Program-made: the position numbers and the translations under genes | Notes under the pieces: model-generated | What the model saw: only the letters and a program-made list of their open reading frames with translations | What the model was told of the DNA's origin: nothing | Databases searched by the model: none | DNA from: G020353115 sp964389685 | Lineage (GTDB): Bacteria > Bacteroidota > Bacteroidia > Bacteroidales > VadinHA17 | NCBI GenBank assembly: GCA_964389685.1 | Contig: CAYMFM010000014.1 | Coordinates: 1-64,000 of the forward strand | Direction of reading: 5' to 3' | DNA length: 64,000 nucleotides | In this document: positions 27,820 through 35,753 of the stretch, piece by piece | Position numbering within the stretch: position 1 is the stretch's first letter | Layout of the letters: every line of letters begins with the position of its first letter

Positions 27820-30255
27820 TTAGTATTTTATATCGATTGATATCCCTGCATAAAACATTGTTCCAAATAGAGGAGCATACATAAATGCAGCATCATCAGT
27901 ATGTTTTTCACTTTGTATGTAGTTAAGTATATTATTTACTCCGGCATAGAATTTAAACATGTTCAGGGTTTTTGAAATCCTTCCATTGAAAATCATAAAA
28001 GGATCTGTTTCTTTAATCCTGGTTTGGTCACCAATATCCGGATCAATGTCCTCATTGTAATAATCTATATACATTTTACCCTGGTAGCTACCTGTAAACA
28101 CAATGCTCCAATCTTTAGGAGTATATTCTATCTTTATATTACCGGTTGTTTGAGGGAACCGGGAAATATATTTGCTGATTTCTGCATATGGCGTTTTTTC
28201 CCAATCTTCTCTGATATTGTCAAATTTCCCTTGATTAAATGTTAAATCAACGCCTAAAACCAATTCTTTTATCAATTCTGCTAATACTGATATTTCAACA
28301 CCTTGTACAAAAGCATCATCAATATTTTTCCATTCATAATCATAACCTAAAGCTGCAATATCTGGTCCTGCATCGCTGAAGGCAATTTTATCCTTTAGAT
28401 CGGTTCTGAACAAATTAGTACTCACCCTGAATTTCTTTCCGTAATAATCAAAAGATAAATTATAACTTAAAGAAGTTTCCGGTTTTAAATCGGATGATTT
28501 CCATACCCTGGGTGAGCCACTGCACAGGTGCAGGTCTTCTGAGAATCCATAAGGTGCCCGAAACCCCGTTCCTGTATTTCCTCTTATGGTAATTCTATCT
28601 GAAAGCTTATATTTGATTGCAATTCTTGGATTTATACTTGTTTCATCAAATTTGGCTATCGGGAATATTTTTTCTTCCGTAACTTGTCGGTTTGCCTTGT
28701 ATTCCTCCTTTGATTGATGAACATCCAACCTCACACCGGGAACAATGGTAATTTTCTCAGTTAAAGCCCATTCATCCTGAGTGAAAAAGCCAACTTCAAA
28801 TGCTGATTTTTTGCTTGACGACTTGTACGATTCTCCCAGATGATTGCTTTCAGGATCAACAACTATATACATTCCTGATTCATCAAGTTTATTATAATAT
28901 ACCTGTGTCCCGATGAGCAGCTGGTGATTTCTTATCATTTTCCCATACGTAAATGTTGAAGTTATAGAATTCTCCTTTGCAAGGTATGGTCTCATATTCC
29001 TCAAATCCGGAATACTATCACCATGTGTTTCCATATAATCTCCAAGGTATGAATCATTTGTGGCATTTCTATTATGATTGACGTATGCCAAAGAAAAATT
29101 AAGATCAGTATTATTCTTACATGTCTTACTATATGAAAGTTCTGAAGAATATCTGTCAGTGGTTATATTCTCTGTCCCATCTGTCAGTGGATTTTTATAA
29201 TAATCGTCATCCATTATTCCTCCCTGTCGATTTTCATGAAGATATGTACCCCTAATGATAAGTTTACCATTATCTGAAATGAGATCATTCACGTGCAGGC
29301 TAAATCCCGCATTGGTCAGGTTAGTAGCAACCCTGTCAGAAATACCATCTTTTTTCTTCACTTCATTAAGGGTCATCCCGTCAGAAGTCTCATCAATTGC
29401 ATTACCTGTAAGTATTTGTGCAAAAACATTCAATCCTATATTTCCCTTATCGTTTCTGATTGAGGAGGAAACACCATATTTGTTCGTATTATACTTGCCA
29501 AATTGCAGATCAACTTTTGTTGAAGGTGAAAGAGATGGCTCTTTGGTAATAATATTTATTGCCCCTGCAACAGCACTGCTTCCGTAAAGGGCAGAACCTG
29601 CCCCTTTAACAATTTCAACCCTGTCAATATCTATTGTGCTGATTTGTTGTAGTCCATAAACTCCTGCTAAACCCGAATAAATTGGTTGTCCGTTTATCAG
29701 GATCTGAGTATGTTCGGCACCTAATCCCTGCATCCTGATCATTGTAAAATTACAGTATTGGCATTGTTGTTCTACCCTGATACCTGGCGTGCCTTCGAAA
29801 AGCTGGAAAAGATTATTTGCATTTTTTGTTTCAATTTCTTTTGCCGTAATTACTTCTGTCCTTAAAGGAACGTCTTTTATATAATGTTTTGTTCTTGTTC
29901 CGGTAACTACTACCTGTTCTAGTTGCAAAACATCCTCTTCCAGTTCAAAAAATAATTCCACCGCTTTCCCTTTTTCCATAAAAACTTCTTCTTCCTGTGT
30001 TTTATAACCTATTGCACTAGCAATAATGATATTTTTCCCTATTGGTAAATTTGCCAGTTTATAATGGCCGGTAAAATCGGTTATCGTTCCAATATTTGTT
30101 CCTTTTACAATAATATTTGCAAATGGTATATGTTCTTTATCTGATTTGGATTTAACATCTCCAAACAACATTGCATCTGTCTTCTGGCATCTGGCTTGTA
30201 TGCCTTGTAACATGATAAAAGAAAACAATATTAAGATTAGATGAATTGTTTTCAT
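27820..30255 (-). CDS. TonB-dependent outer-membrane receptor, likely metal or cofactor uptake
   Basis: An 811-residue receptor with a signal peptide (about 1-21). A carboxypeptidase-regulatory-like domain follows (about 28-110, ANIIVKGTNIGTITDFTGHYKL), then a plug domain (about 115-240, QVVVTGTRTK to GAINIITKEP) and a 22-stranded barrel ending in the aromatic C-terminus SIDIKY. The plug carries a cysteine pair, QQCQYCNFTMIR, a motif of a receptor group distinct from SusC-like nutrient receptors. A His-rich membrane protein gene lies 156 bp upstream on the same strand, which hints at transition-metal (zinc, copper or similar) or metal-complex uptake. No SusD gene is present. TonB/ExbBD encoded at 11-13 kb could energise it. 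Confidence 0.9.
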   Translation of the reverse strand: MKTIHLILILFSFIMLQGIQARCQKTDAMLFGDVKSKSDKEHIPFANIIVKGTNIGTITDFTGHYKLANLPIGKNIIIASAIGYKTQEEEVFMEKGKAVELFFELEEDVLQLEQVVVTGTRTKHYIKDVPLRTEVITAKEIETKNANNLFQLFEGTPGIRVEQQCQYCNFTMIRMQGLGAEHTQILINGQPIYSGLAGVYGLQQISTIDIDRVEIVKGAGSALYGSSAVAGAINIITKEPSLSPSTKVDLQFGKYNTNKYGVSSSIRNDKGNIGLNVFAQILTGNAIDETSDGMTLNEVKKKDGISDRVATNLTNAGFSLHVNDLISDNGKLIIRGTYLHENRQGGIMDDDYYKNPLTDGTENITTDRYSSELSYSKTCKNNTDLNFSLAYVNHNRNATNDSYLGDYMETHGDSIPDLRNMRPYLAKENSITSTFTYGKMIRNHQLLIGTQVYYNKLDESGMYIVVDPESNHLGESYKSSSKKSAFEVGFFTQDEWALTEKITIVPGVRLDVHQSKEEYKANRQVTEEKIFPIAKFDETSINPRIAIKYKLSDRITIRGNTGTGFRAPYGFSEDLHLCSGSPRVWKSSDLKPETSLSYNLSFDYYGKKFRVSTNLFRTDLKDKIAFSDAGPDIAALGYDYEWKNIDDAFVQGVEISVLAELIKELVLGVDLTFNQGKFDNIREDWEKTPYAEISKYISRFPQTTGNIKIEYTPKDWSIVFTGSYQGKMYIDYYNEDIDPDIGDQTRIKETDPFMIFNGRISKTLNMFKFYAGVNNILNYIQSEKHTDDAAFMYAPLFGTMFYAGISIDIKY

Positions 30256-30330
30256 TTTTTACGTTTTTATTGATTTATTAAACCTATCCTTTCCCTGTTT
30301 TCATTGTTTCTGGAAGGATAAGCCTTAAAT

Positions 30331-30349
30331 ACACTTTTAAAAAAAGTGT
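30331..30349. terminator. hairpin between the His-rich gene and the receptor gene
   Basis: ACACTTTT and AAAAGTGT (30331-30338, 30342-30349) form an 8-bp stem with a 3-nt loop, 63 bp past the stop of the His-rich gene and 76 bp before the receptor start. It could be a terminator or attenuator separating the two genes. The following T-run on the minus strand is weak. Confidence 0.4.
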
Positions 30350-30411
30350 TTATAGCTAATCAGCCAAAGCAAGAAAAAATTGACGATCTATTTTCAAGCA
30401 GATTAAAATCT

Positions 30412-30780
30412 TTAGGGAATTTTAAAAAGAGAATAATGGGGTGGGGGAGCACGTTTCCTAAATAAAGGATAAAAATCCTTTCCTGGAATTATCCAATTTG
30501 AAAAGGTATTAATGTTTTTAAAATGTATTCTGCAAGGACTGAATATTAATCCAATCGAGAACAAAAAGACAGAATTAGCAATCAATCCTAATATAAAAAA
30601 TTCAAGATTTGTATGATGATGGGATTTCTCCGGAGAATTTTTATCATGTTGTTTATCATAGGGATGCGCATGATATATTATAACCCCATTTATTAATTTA
30701 TGATAATGCCTGTTTGTAGATGAATTAATAATAAGACAAACTAATGCAGGTAATAATACTGCAACTAAATATTTTCTCAT
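30412..30780 (-). CDS. small histidine-rich membrane protein
   Basis: About 122 residues from the ATG at 30780, with two hydrophobic helices. The first is a signal-anchor-like N-terminus (MRKYLVAVLLPALVCLIINS) and the second lies near residues 67-85. The loop between them is rich in histidine (RHYH, YHAHPYD, KSHHHTNLE), and the C-terminus is basic and proline-rich. The loop should face the periplasm and looks able to bind metal. Longer starts at 30837 and 30807 are in frame, but a TAAATTTG -7-like box at 30825-30832 would put transcription start downstream of 30837. It is upstream of and co-oriented with the TonB-dependent receptor gene. Function unproven. Confidence 0.65.
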   Translation of the reverse strand: MRKYLVAVLLPALVCLIINSSTNRHYHKLINGVIIYHAHPYDKQHDKNSPEKSHHHTNLEFFILGLIANSVFLFSIGLIFSPCRIHFKNINTFSNWIIPGKDFYPLFRKRAPPPHYSLFKIP

Positions 30781-30824
30781 TTGCCGAGCAAGATTCATAA
30801 AATTCATTTTCCAGAAGCGTAGAA

Positions 30825-30832
30825 CAAATTTA
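30825..30832 (-). promoter_or_regulatory. -7 box of the His-rich gene
   Basis: TAAATTTG on the minus strand fits the Bacteroidetes -7 consensus TAnnTTTG, about 45 bp before the preferred start at 30780. A clear TTTG at -33 is not seen (CATTG lies near the right distance), so this is tentative. Confidence 0.35.
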
Positions 30833-30910
30833 AACACTTGTATGACAATGTACGATCATATTTTTTATTTTTTTTTTTATATTGCAAATTCCGGACAGAC
30901 TGAGCACTTC

Positions 30911-30971
30911 ATTCAGTGCCATTCCGCTAAAGCGGACTTTTGTTCCAATCCAAAAGAATATGGCACTGAAT
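30911..30971. repeat. branched inverted repeat (three-way junction type)
   Basis: Outer 12-bp arms ATTCAGTGCCAT (30911-30922) and ATGGCACTGAAT (30960-30971) pair perfectly. They enclose two adjacent hairpins: TCCGC/GCGGA (30923-30936, loop TAAA) and CTTTTG/CAAAAG (30937-30956, 8-nt loop). All but three of the 61 bases are stems or hairpin loops. The element at 62217-62268 has the same plan with different sequence. Confidence 0.75.
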
Positions 30972-31189
30972 TAATGAATAAATGCAATCAAACATGTAAA
31001 TTGCAACCTGTAACCTTTAGCTTAATAAGTTTATTATTCATAAATGATCTTTCCACTTGACTTTCTATTCAGTCTTATGTTGAAGCAATAATCTAAATTC
31101 GCAATTACTCGCCATGCTTTCAGCATGTCTCATGAGACCGCCCGCCTGAATGAATTTATTCGGGCAGGCTACGCTCAGTTCGAAATCCG

Positions 31190-31206
31190 CCTGCCTGCCA
31201 GGCAGG
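31190..31206. repeat. short GC-rich palindrome
   Basis: CCTGCCTGCCAGGCAGG, an 8-bp inverted repeat around one base, in an otherwise AT-rich gap. A related TGCCTGC/GGCAGGCA motif recurs near 31567-31581. It resembles REP-type palindromes, but copy number across the genome cannot be seen here. Confidence 0.5.
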
Positions 31207-31228
31207 AAATCCGCATTGTCACAATTTA

Positions 31229-31263
31229 ACTCTGTACTCTGTACCATGAACTCTGTACTCCTC
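31229..31263. repeat. heptamer array, five units
   Basis: ACTCTGT, ACTCTGT, ACCATGA, ACTCTGT and ACTCCTC in exact register. The ACTCTGT unit read on the other strand is ACAGAGT, a rotation of the AGTACAG-type units at 60014-60034. Confidence 0.7.
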
Positions 31264-31306
31264 CCCATGCCCTACTTTGTCCGCCGAAGTTTTAACGAAG
31301 GCGGAT

Positions 31307-31355
31307 GCTCCATGCCCCAAGCCCCATGCTAACTCATCAATCATCATTCATCCAC
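31307..31355. repeat. heptamer array, seven units
   Basis: Seven contiguous 7-base units: GCTCCAT, GCCCCAA, GCCCCAT, GCTAACT, then three starting CATCA or CATCC. Read on the other strand the first units resemble the GCATGGG units at 45376-45424. Confidence 0.65.
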
Positions 31356-31430
31356 AGTGAAATATGCTCCTTCGTCGCATTTCACCCTGATGAAATAAAA
31401 AGAATTTCATGGGGTAAACGTGGCAGGCAC

Positions 31431-31464
31431 TCATCATTTGCCGTAGGCACGCCTATGGCGCATC
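31431..31464 (-). repeat. 34-nt inverted copy of the block at 49677-49710
   Basis: The reverse complement of this stretch matches 49677-49710 at 32 of 34 positions, 18 kb away and in the opposite orientation. The shared core is GCGCCATAGGCGTGCC. Confidence 0.75.
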
Positions 31465-31707
31465 ATTCATCACTCCTGCCGGCAGTGTAATACTTCACAA
31501 TTTAGGTAACAAAATTTCAAATAACCATCTAAACTTTACCCCGGCAGGGGTAGAACATTGAATCCTTGCCTGCGGCAGGCAGGCCGCTGGGATTCCTTCG
31601 ACCATTGACTCCTTAACACTAGTAAAAAATACCCATTGAATAGCTAAATAATTTTAGATCGCTTATGCTCCTGAAATTATAGTCTCACTAACGTATAACT
31701 TTTAACC

Positions 31708-31730
31708 CGAAAAATTCTTTGAATTTTTCG
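31708..31730. terminator. perfect 10-bp hairpin
   Basis: CGAAAAATTC and GAATTTTTCG (31708-31717, 31721-31730) with a TTT loop. It lies about 130 bp downstream of the CHAT gene stop on the minus strand, beyond the branched element. A possible back-up terminator of the six-gene operon. Confidence 0.5.
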
Positions 31731-31746
31731 CCATTTATGGCTGACG

Positions 31747-31846
31747 AAAAGTCAAATTCAAGTATGTCAACTGTTTCACTCAACAGTTATCTTCAAAACT
31801 GATGAAAATTTCATACCCAAACTTGAGGGTATTGAATTTGACTTTT
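31747..31846. repeat. branched inverted repeat (cloverleaf type) after the CHAT operon
   Basis: A 15-bp outer stem, AAAAGTCAAATTCAA (31747-31761) with TTGAATTTGACTTTT (31832-31846), encloses three hairpins: AACTGTT/AACAGTT (31769-31788), ATGAA/TTCAT (31802-31814) and TACCC/GGGTA (31814-31831). The second and third share one base, so they cannot both form in full. The stem can extend with CTGA/TCAG. It begins 12 bp past the CHAT stop codon. Confidence 0.7.
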
Positions 31847-31858
31847 ATCAGGGTTAAC

Positions 31859-34687
31859 TTATAACTTATCCGCCCCTCCATATCCGATCAGATGGAAGGG
31901 TGCCCAGAAGAAGGGGTTGTTGTACTGTTTTAGGACGTCCCGTTGGGCAAGAGTAAGGGCATGCTGCAGGTTGTTTTGTTTCATGTACTGGTAGAACCGG
32001 GTCATCAGCAGGGAAGTGGGTTCGTCGGCAACGCTCCAGAGACTGACAACAACGGCTGGTGTACCGGCATAAATGAATGCCCTGCTCATACCAATTAATT
32101 CATCTCCTCTGCTGATCTCTCCAAGCCCGGTCTGGTACGCACTGAGGGTTACCAGTTGTGCATTCAGATCCAATCCGAATACTTCATGAACAGCGAGCTG
32201 GCCGTCGTCTGCTTCTGTTGGGGAGAAGAGCAGGTAGGAATACATGGGTTGCACGGGATTCAACAAACCATGTGTGGCAAGGTGCAGGTATTGAAAACCG
32301 GATGCATTATTTTTTAAATACGATTCAGTGGTCTGCTGTTCAATCCGGATGGTTCCTCCGGGAAAATGCACGGAGATATCCTGCACCTCTTTTGTTGTTC
32401 CCGGCAGTCCCGAAAAGTCCCCGAGAACTATGTCTCCAAGCGCCATTGCCAGAAACTGGTTATTGTATGCTCCTTTCTTCCGGACACATTGTTCATAGAC
32501 GCTGATTGAAGGAACATAGAAAATATTGAACCGCTCTACCAGGTAGTGGTCTTCGCTATCGATCAATGCCTGGAATGGAAGGATATGCAGTTCCCTGTGC
32601 GGGATGATCCCCAGGTTATCATACTGGTTTACCAATTCTTCGATCGGGGAGAAGAGGATCTGGCAGAGTGTTTTCAACCTGTCTTTGTATGCATCACCAG
32701 AACCGGGCTGGATGAACCGGCGGCACATCACAACCGATTGTTGAATTCGACTGTCAGGAACATCGGTGGTTATGGTATGAAGTTCATTCCGGGTGATCAC
32801 CCAGATGATTAAATTTTGCTCGCTCAACCAGTATTCCACCAGTGCTGTCTTATCATCAAGCAGGGCTTGAACGGATTCCAGGCCGGACGGTTCAACCACG
32901 ACCATGGATTGGTACTCCCGGTTTTTTAACTTCAGCTGGCTCAGGATATCGGAATACTCATCCCTGGCTTGTTGGAGCTCACTTTCCAGTTCAAATTTAG
33001 CTTCTCCCCGTAAGGCATCCGCACCGGTTGTTTTCAGGTCAGTCCTCATGATTGCCCTGGTAAGTTGCTGGATCTCGAACCTCAGGTCCTGTTCCCGTTC
33101 CACCAGTTCCGGATCGGCACTTGTTTTTACATCGATTTTTTTGTTTCCGATCAGGTCAAGGAATGCGCGGGACCTGGCTCTTTGTGCGCAGGCAAATGCT
33201 TCCGTTTTCAGGTTGAGGTTGAGGAGCAGGTTGATCAGCCTGTCGTACACATCAATCTTATCATCGATGTAAATACTTTTAAATTCATCGATGGTAAATT
33301 TACCCCGTATGTTTTCGATGATCCGGATTGCTTCCTCGTATGCATTAATGGCAGAATCGATTTTTTCTTCTGTTTCGAATAACCGTCCCTGCTGGTAGAG
33401 GATCTGCCATTTCGTTTCTTCCTGCTCTGTCAGGTTAGCTGCCATGAAGAGATTTCTTTTTGCCTCGGCAAGGTTTTTCGCTTCAAGTTGTATGTGTCCT
33501 ATCCTCAAATGGGCTTTAGCGGTTCCCTCCCGGGTTTCTGAGCGTGTGAAGTAGTCTATTGCTTCCTGATAGCTTGCCAGGCTACTATTGATCTCACCCA
33601 TCCGGAAACGGGATTCGCCCAGGCGGAGGCTGGCAAGTCCTGCTGCGACCAGGGCGTTGGCTCCGGCGAAGTATTGTTGTGCTTGCTGTACATCGCCCAG
33701 CCTCATATCCAGTGATGCTCCGAGTGCTTCTGCCTGGACTATTTCTTTCTCATGTATCTGTGCTGACTGCAGGAAATAATCGTTTGCTTTTTCAAGGTTT
33801 CCGATCTGGTAGTATGCATCACCCACGCCAATGTTACTCCATATGATCTGGGGGATAATGTTTGACTCTTCAGCATCCTGAAGTGCTTCCAGCTTTGCAT
33901 TCAGGGCTTGTTCATATTCTCCTTCTGCCTCAAAGGATTCTCCGATAGCCTGCAGTTGCCGGGCTGCATTCCGGTCGTGGATTTGAGCCAGCTCGAGCGA
34001 CTGCTGGTACAGGGCTCTTGCTTTTTTGGTTTCTCCCCGTTGCATCATCGCATTCCCGAGTATGAGATCTGTTTCCATTATTCCCTGCCAGTCGTTCAGA
34101 TCGTTGTAGATGGAAAGAGCGTTCTCCGTGTGTTGTTCCGTTTTCCGGAATCGTCCGAGCGCATTACATGCCTGCCCAAGTGACAGGTAGGTATCTGCCA
34201 CAGAAAGCCGGTTGATGCTCTTCAGGCTGCTTTCCATTCCCTCATTCAGCAGGAGGGCTTTTCCCAGAAATCCGATCCCTTCGTTAAAATTGCCGCTGTA
34301 GAGGTAGATTTTTCCCAGCATCCTGTAATCTTCAATGATTTCCAGCGGATTGTTCTGGATGGAATCCAGTTTCACTGACTCTTCCACATATTCAATTGCC
34401 CTGGAGAAATTACCCTGTGTGCTGTATGCCTGTGCAACTTTCCGGCAAACGTCTGCTTCCATATCAAGATCCCGGTAGATCCCCAGTTGTTTGCTTGCTT
34501 CCAGGTATTTTTCATAATGATTGATTGCCTCCTCATACTGATTCAGGTTGTTATAGTAGTCACCCTGCTGCTGTTCACGTGTTGCAATAATGGATGGGGT
34601 GGTACAGGATGAGAGAAGAATACAAATAATTCCTATCAGGTACCAGCGGTTGCGATGATGGTTTTGGATGATGCCTGGGTTTCTCAT
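31859..34687 (-). CDS. TPR-CHAT domain lipoprotein with substituted catalytic cysteine
   Basis: A 942-residue protein with a lipobox signal (IICILLSSC, Cys near residue 28). About twelve TPR repeats (roughly 35-450) and a coiled region (about 520-600) follow. The C-terminal CHAT (caspase-like peptidase) domain occupies about 640-940. The catalytic histidine motif HLATHG is intact (H806). The cysteine motif, normally LSAC.TG, reads LSAYQTGLG: residue 851 is Tyr (codon TAC, one base from TGC). The SLWSVAD block after it is conserved. It may therefore be an inactive scaffold that binds peptide or partners rather than a protease. It is the last gene of a six-gene operon headed by the CHASE2 gene and is probably periplasmic or outer-membrane anchored. 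Confidence 0.88.
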   Translation of the reverse strand: MRNPGIIQNHHRNRWYLIGIICILLSSCTTPSIIATREQQQGDYYNNLNQYEEAINHYEKYLEASKQLGIYRDLDMEADVCRKVAQAYSTQGNFSRAIEYVEESVKLDSIQNNPLEIIEDYRMLGKIYLYSGNFNEGIGFLGKALLLNEGMESSLKSINRLSVADTYLSLGQACNALGRFRKTEQHTENALSIYNDLNDWQGIMETDLILGNAMMQRGETKKARALYQQSLELAQIHDRNAARQLQAIGESFEAEGEYEQALNAKLEALQDAEESNIIPQIIWSNIGVGDAYYQIGNLEKANDYFLQSAQIHEKEIVQAEALGASLDMRLGDVQQAQQYFAGANALVAAGLASLRLGESRFRMGEINSSLASYQEAIDYFTRSETREGTAKAHLRIGHIQLEAKNLAEAKRNLFMAANLTEQEETKWQILYQQGRLFETEEKIDSAINAYEEAIRIIENIRGKFTIDEFKSIYIDDKIDVYDRLINLLLNLNLKTEAFACAQRARSRAFLDLIGNKKIDVKTSADPELVEREQDLRFEIQQLTRAIMRTDLKTTGADALRGEAKFELESELQQARDEYSDILSQLKLKNREYQSMVVVEPSGLESVQALLDDKTALVEYWLSEQNLIIWVITRNELHTITTDVPDSRIQQSVVMCRRFIQPGSGDAYKDRLKTLCQILFSPIEELVNQYDNLGIIPHRELHILPFQALIDSEDHYLVERFNIFYVPSISVYEQCVRKKGAYNNQFLAMALGDIVLGDFSGLPGTTKEVQDISVHFPGGTIRIEQQTTESYLKNNASGFQYLHLATHGLLNPVQPMYSYLLFSPTEADDGQLAVHEVFGLDLNAQLVTLSAYQTGLGEISRGDELIGMSRAFIYAGTPAVVVSLWSVADEPTSLLMTRFYQYMKQNNLQHALTLAQRDVLKQYNNPFFWAPFHLIGYGGADKL

Positions 34688-34710
34688 GGTTTCGGATCCT
34701 GGAAATTGAA

Positions 34711-35736
34711 TTAGAATGTATACAGTAAACCCAACTTATATAGTGGATCTGCACCATAATTCTTACCCAGTACGGGTACATCAACAATTTCATAGAGCCT
34801 GAACCTTCTGATCTGGAAATTCAGGACAGGCTGGTAGTTGAGACACCAGGCTTTGTCTCCTGTATCGACAGGTTCTGCATAAACCTTATTCCCCATAAAA
34901 TGAGAAAAGAACACCTGGTTCTGCAGTGCGATCCAGTCGTTCAGGTGAAAATTTAAAGTGCCACCTACATAGAGCTGGTTACCTTTTTTAAAGCGAAACG
35001 TTTGCTTAAAGGAATTTTCGTCATCCGGTTCGAAATAGTATGGAAATATTTTCTCTCCTTCAAAAGAGTAAGCATATCCGGCAAATCAGGTGAATGAATA
35101 GGGATAGATGATTTTTCTAAGTTCCAGGTCAAGTGTAATTACAAAAGCACCCGATCCTGTTGGAAGCTTAAAATCGGTCCAGCTTTTTATGTCGGTTGGA
35201 TTTTTTTGTCCGGTTGGCAGGGTAAATGTTGTTTCTGCTACCAGGGAGGGGCGGGTTTCGGTTTCCGTAAGGATCTGGTAATCAATGCCAACAGCCAGAT
35301 CGCCAAAACCAACAGCACTCTGTTTTGCAGACCATGTTTCTATCTTAGATCCGGACCGGTTTTCAGTGGTAGCGAAAACCTGTTTATTGACAAATATCGG
35401 CCGCAACACAACCTGCAGACGGTCTGAAATACCGTAACCCAGTTCCAGTTGATACTTCCAGCTTCGTGTCCAAACGTTTGTGTTTAAAATATATCCTTTC
35501 TCCCCATTTTCATCGAAAGCTTGATCCTCGTAGCTATAGATTCCGAAAAAGGAAGCACGGAAAAATCCTTTTCTCAGGGTTGCCGGTTCGGTTATTACGG
35601 TTTGTTCTTTCAGTTCGGACGGAAGGACCTGTTGCTCGGTTTGTCCGCTTGCCAGACAGGGTAAAAGAAGCAATACCAGCAAACCTGCAATGCTTTTGAT
35701 CGTAACCGATATATTGTATTTATTGATTGTTTCCAT
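34711..35736 (-). pseudogene. beta-barrel outer-membrane protein gene with in-frame stop
   Basis: The reading frame starts with a signal peptide (ending LPCLASGQ) and runs 216 codons to a TGA at 35086-35088. It then stays open in the same frame for another 124 codons (FAGYAYSFEGEKIF onward) to a normal stop at 34711. The downstream part ends like its neighbour: VDVPVLGKNYGADPLYKLG here, MDIPILGKNELAPL there. So this is one 341-residue barrel protein broken by one nonsense codon, which a single base change from TGG, CGA or GGA would explain. Read-through, a sequencing error and recent inactivation are all possible. It sits 17 bp after its intact paralogue and 23 bp before the CHAT gene. Confidence 0.8.
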
Positions 35737-35753
35737 AACCAGGGCTGTGAGTT

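Larger units (their letters stand above)
30838..31858. other. 1-kb gene-free gap rich in inverted and tandem repeats
   Basis: The largest gene-free stretch of the window. No reading frame here has a plausible product. It holds a branched inverted repeat (30911-30971), a CCTGCC palindrome (31190-31206), heptamer arrays (31229-31263, 31307-31355), an inverted copy of a 34-nt block found at 49677 (31431-31464), a perfect 10-bp hairpin (31708-31730) and a four-way branched inverted repeat (31747-31846). Confidence 0.75.

Noticed and set aside
30842..31060. 72-residue plus-strand frame in the 1-kb gap
   Set aside because: It spans the branched inverted repeat at 30911-30971 and has no domain-like character.
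31190..31590. Possible insertion-sequence remnant
   Set aside because: Palindromes and repeats are present, but there is no transposase fragment, terminal inverted repeat pair or target-site duplication that I could find.
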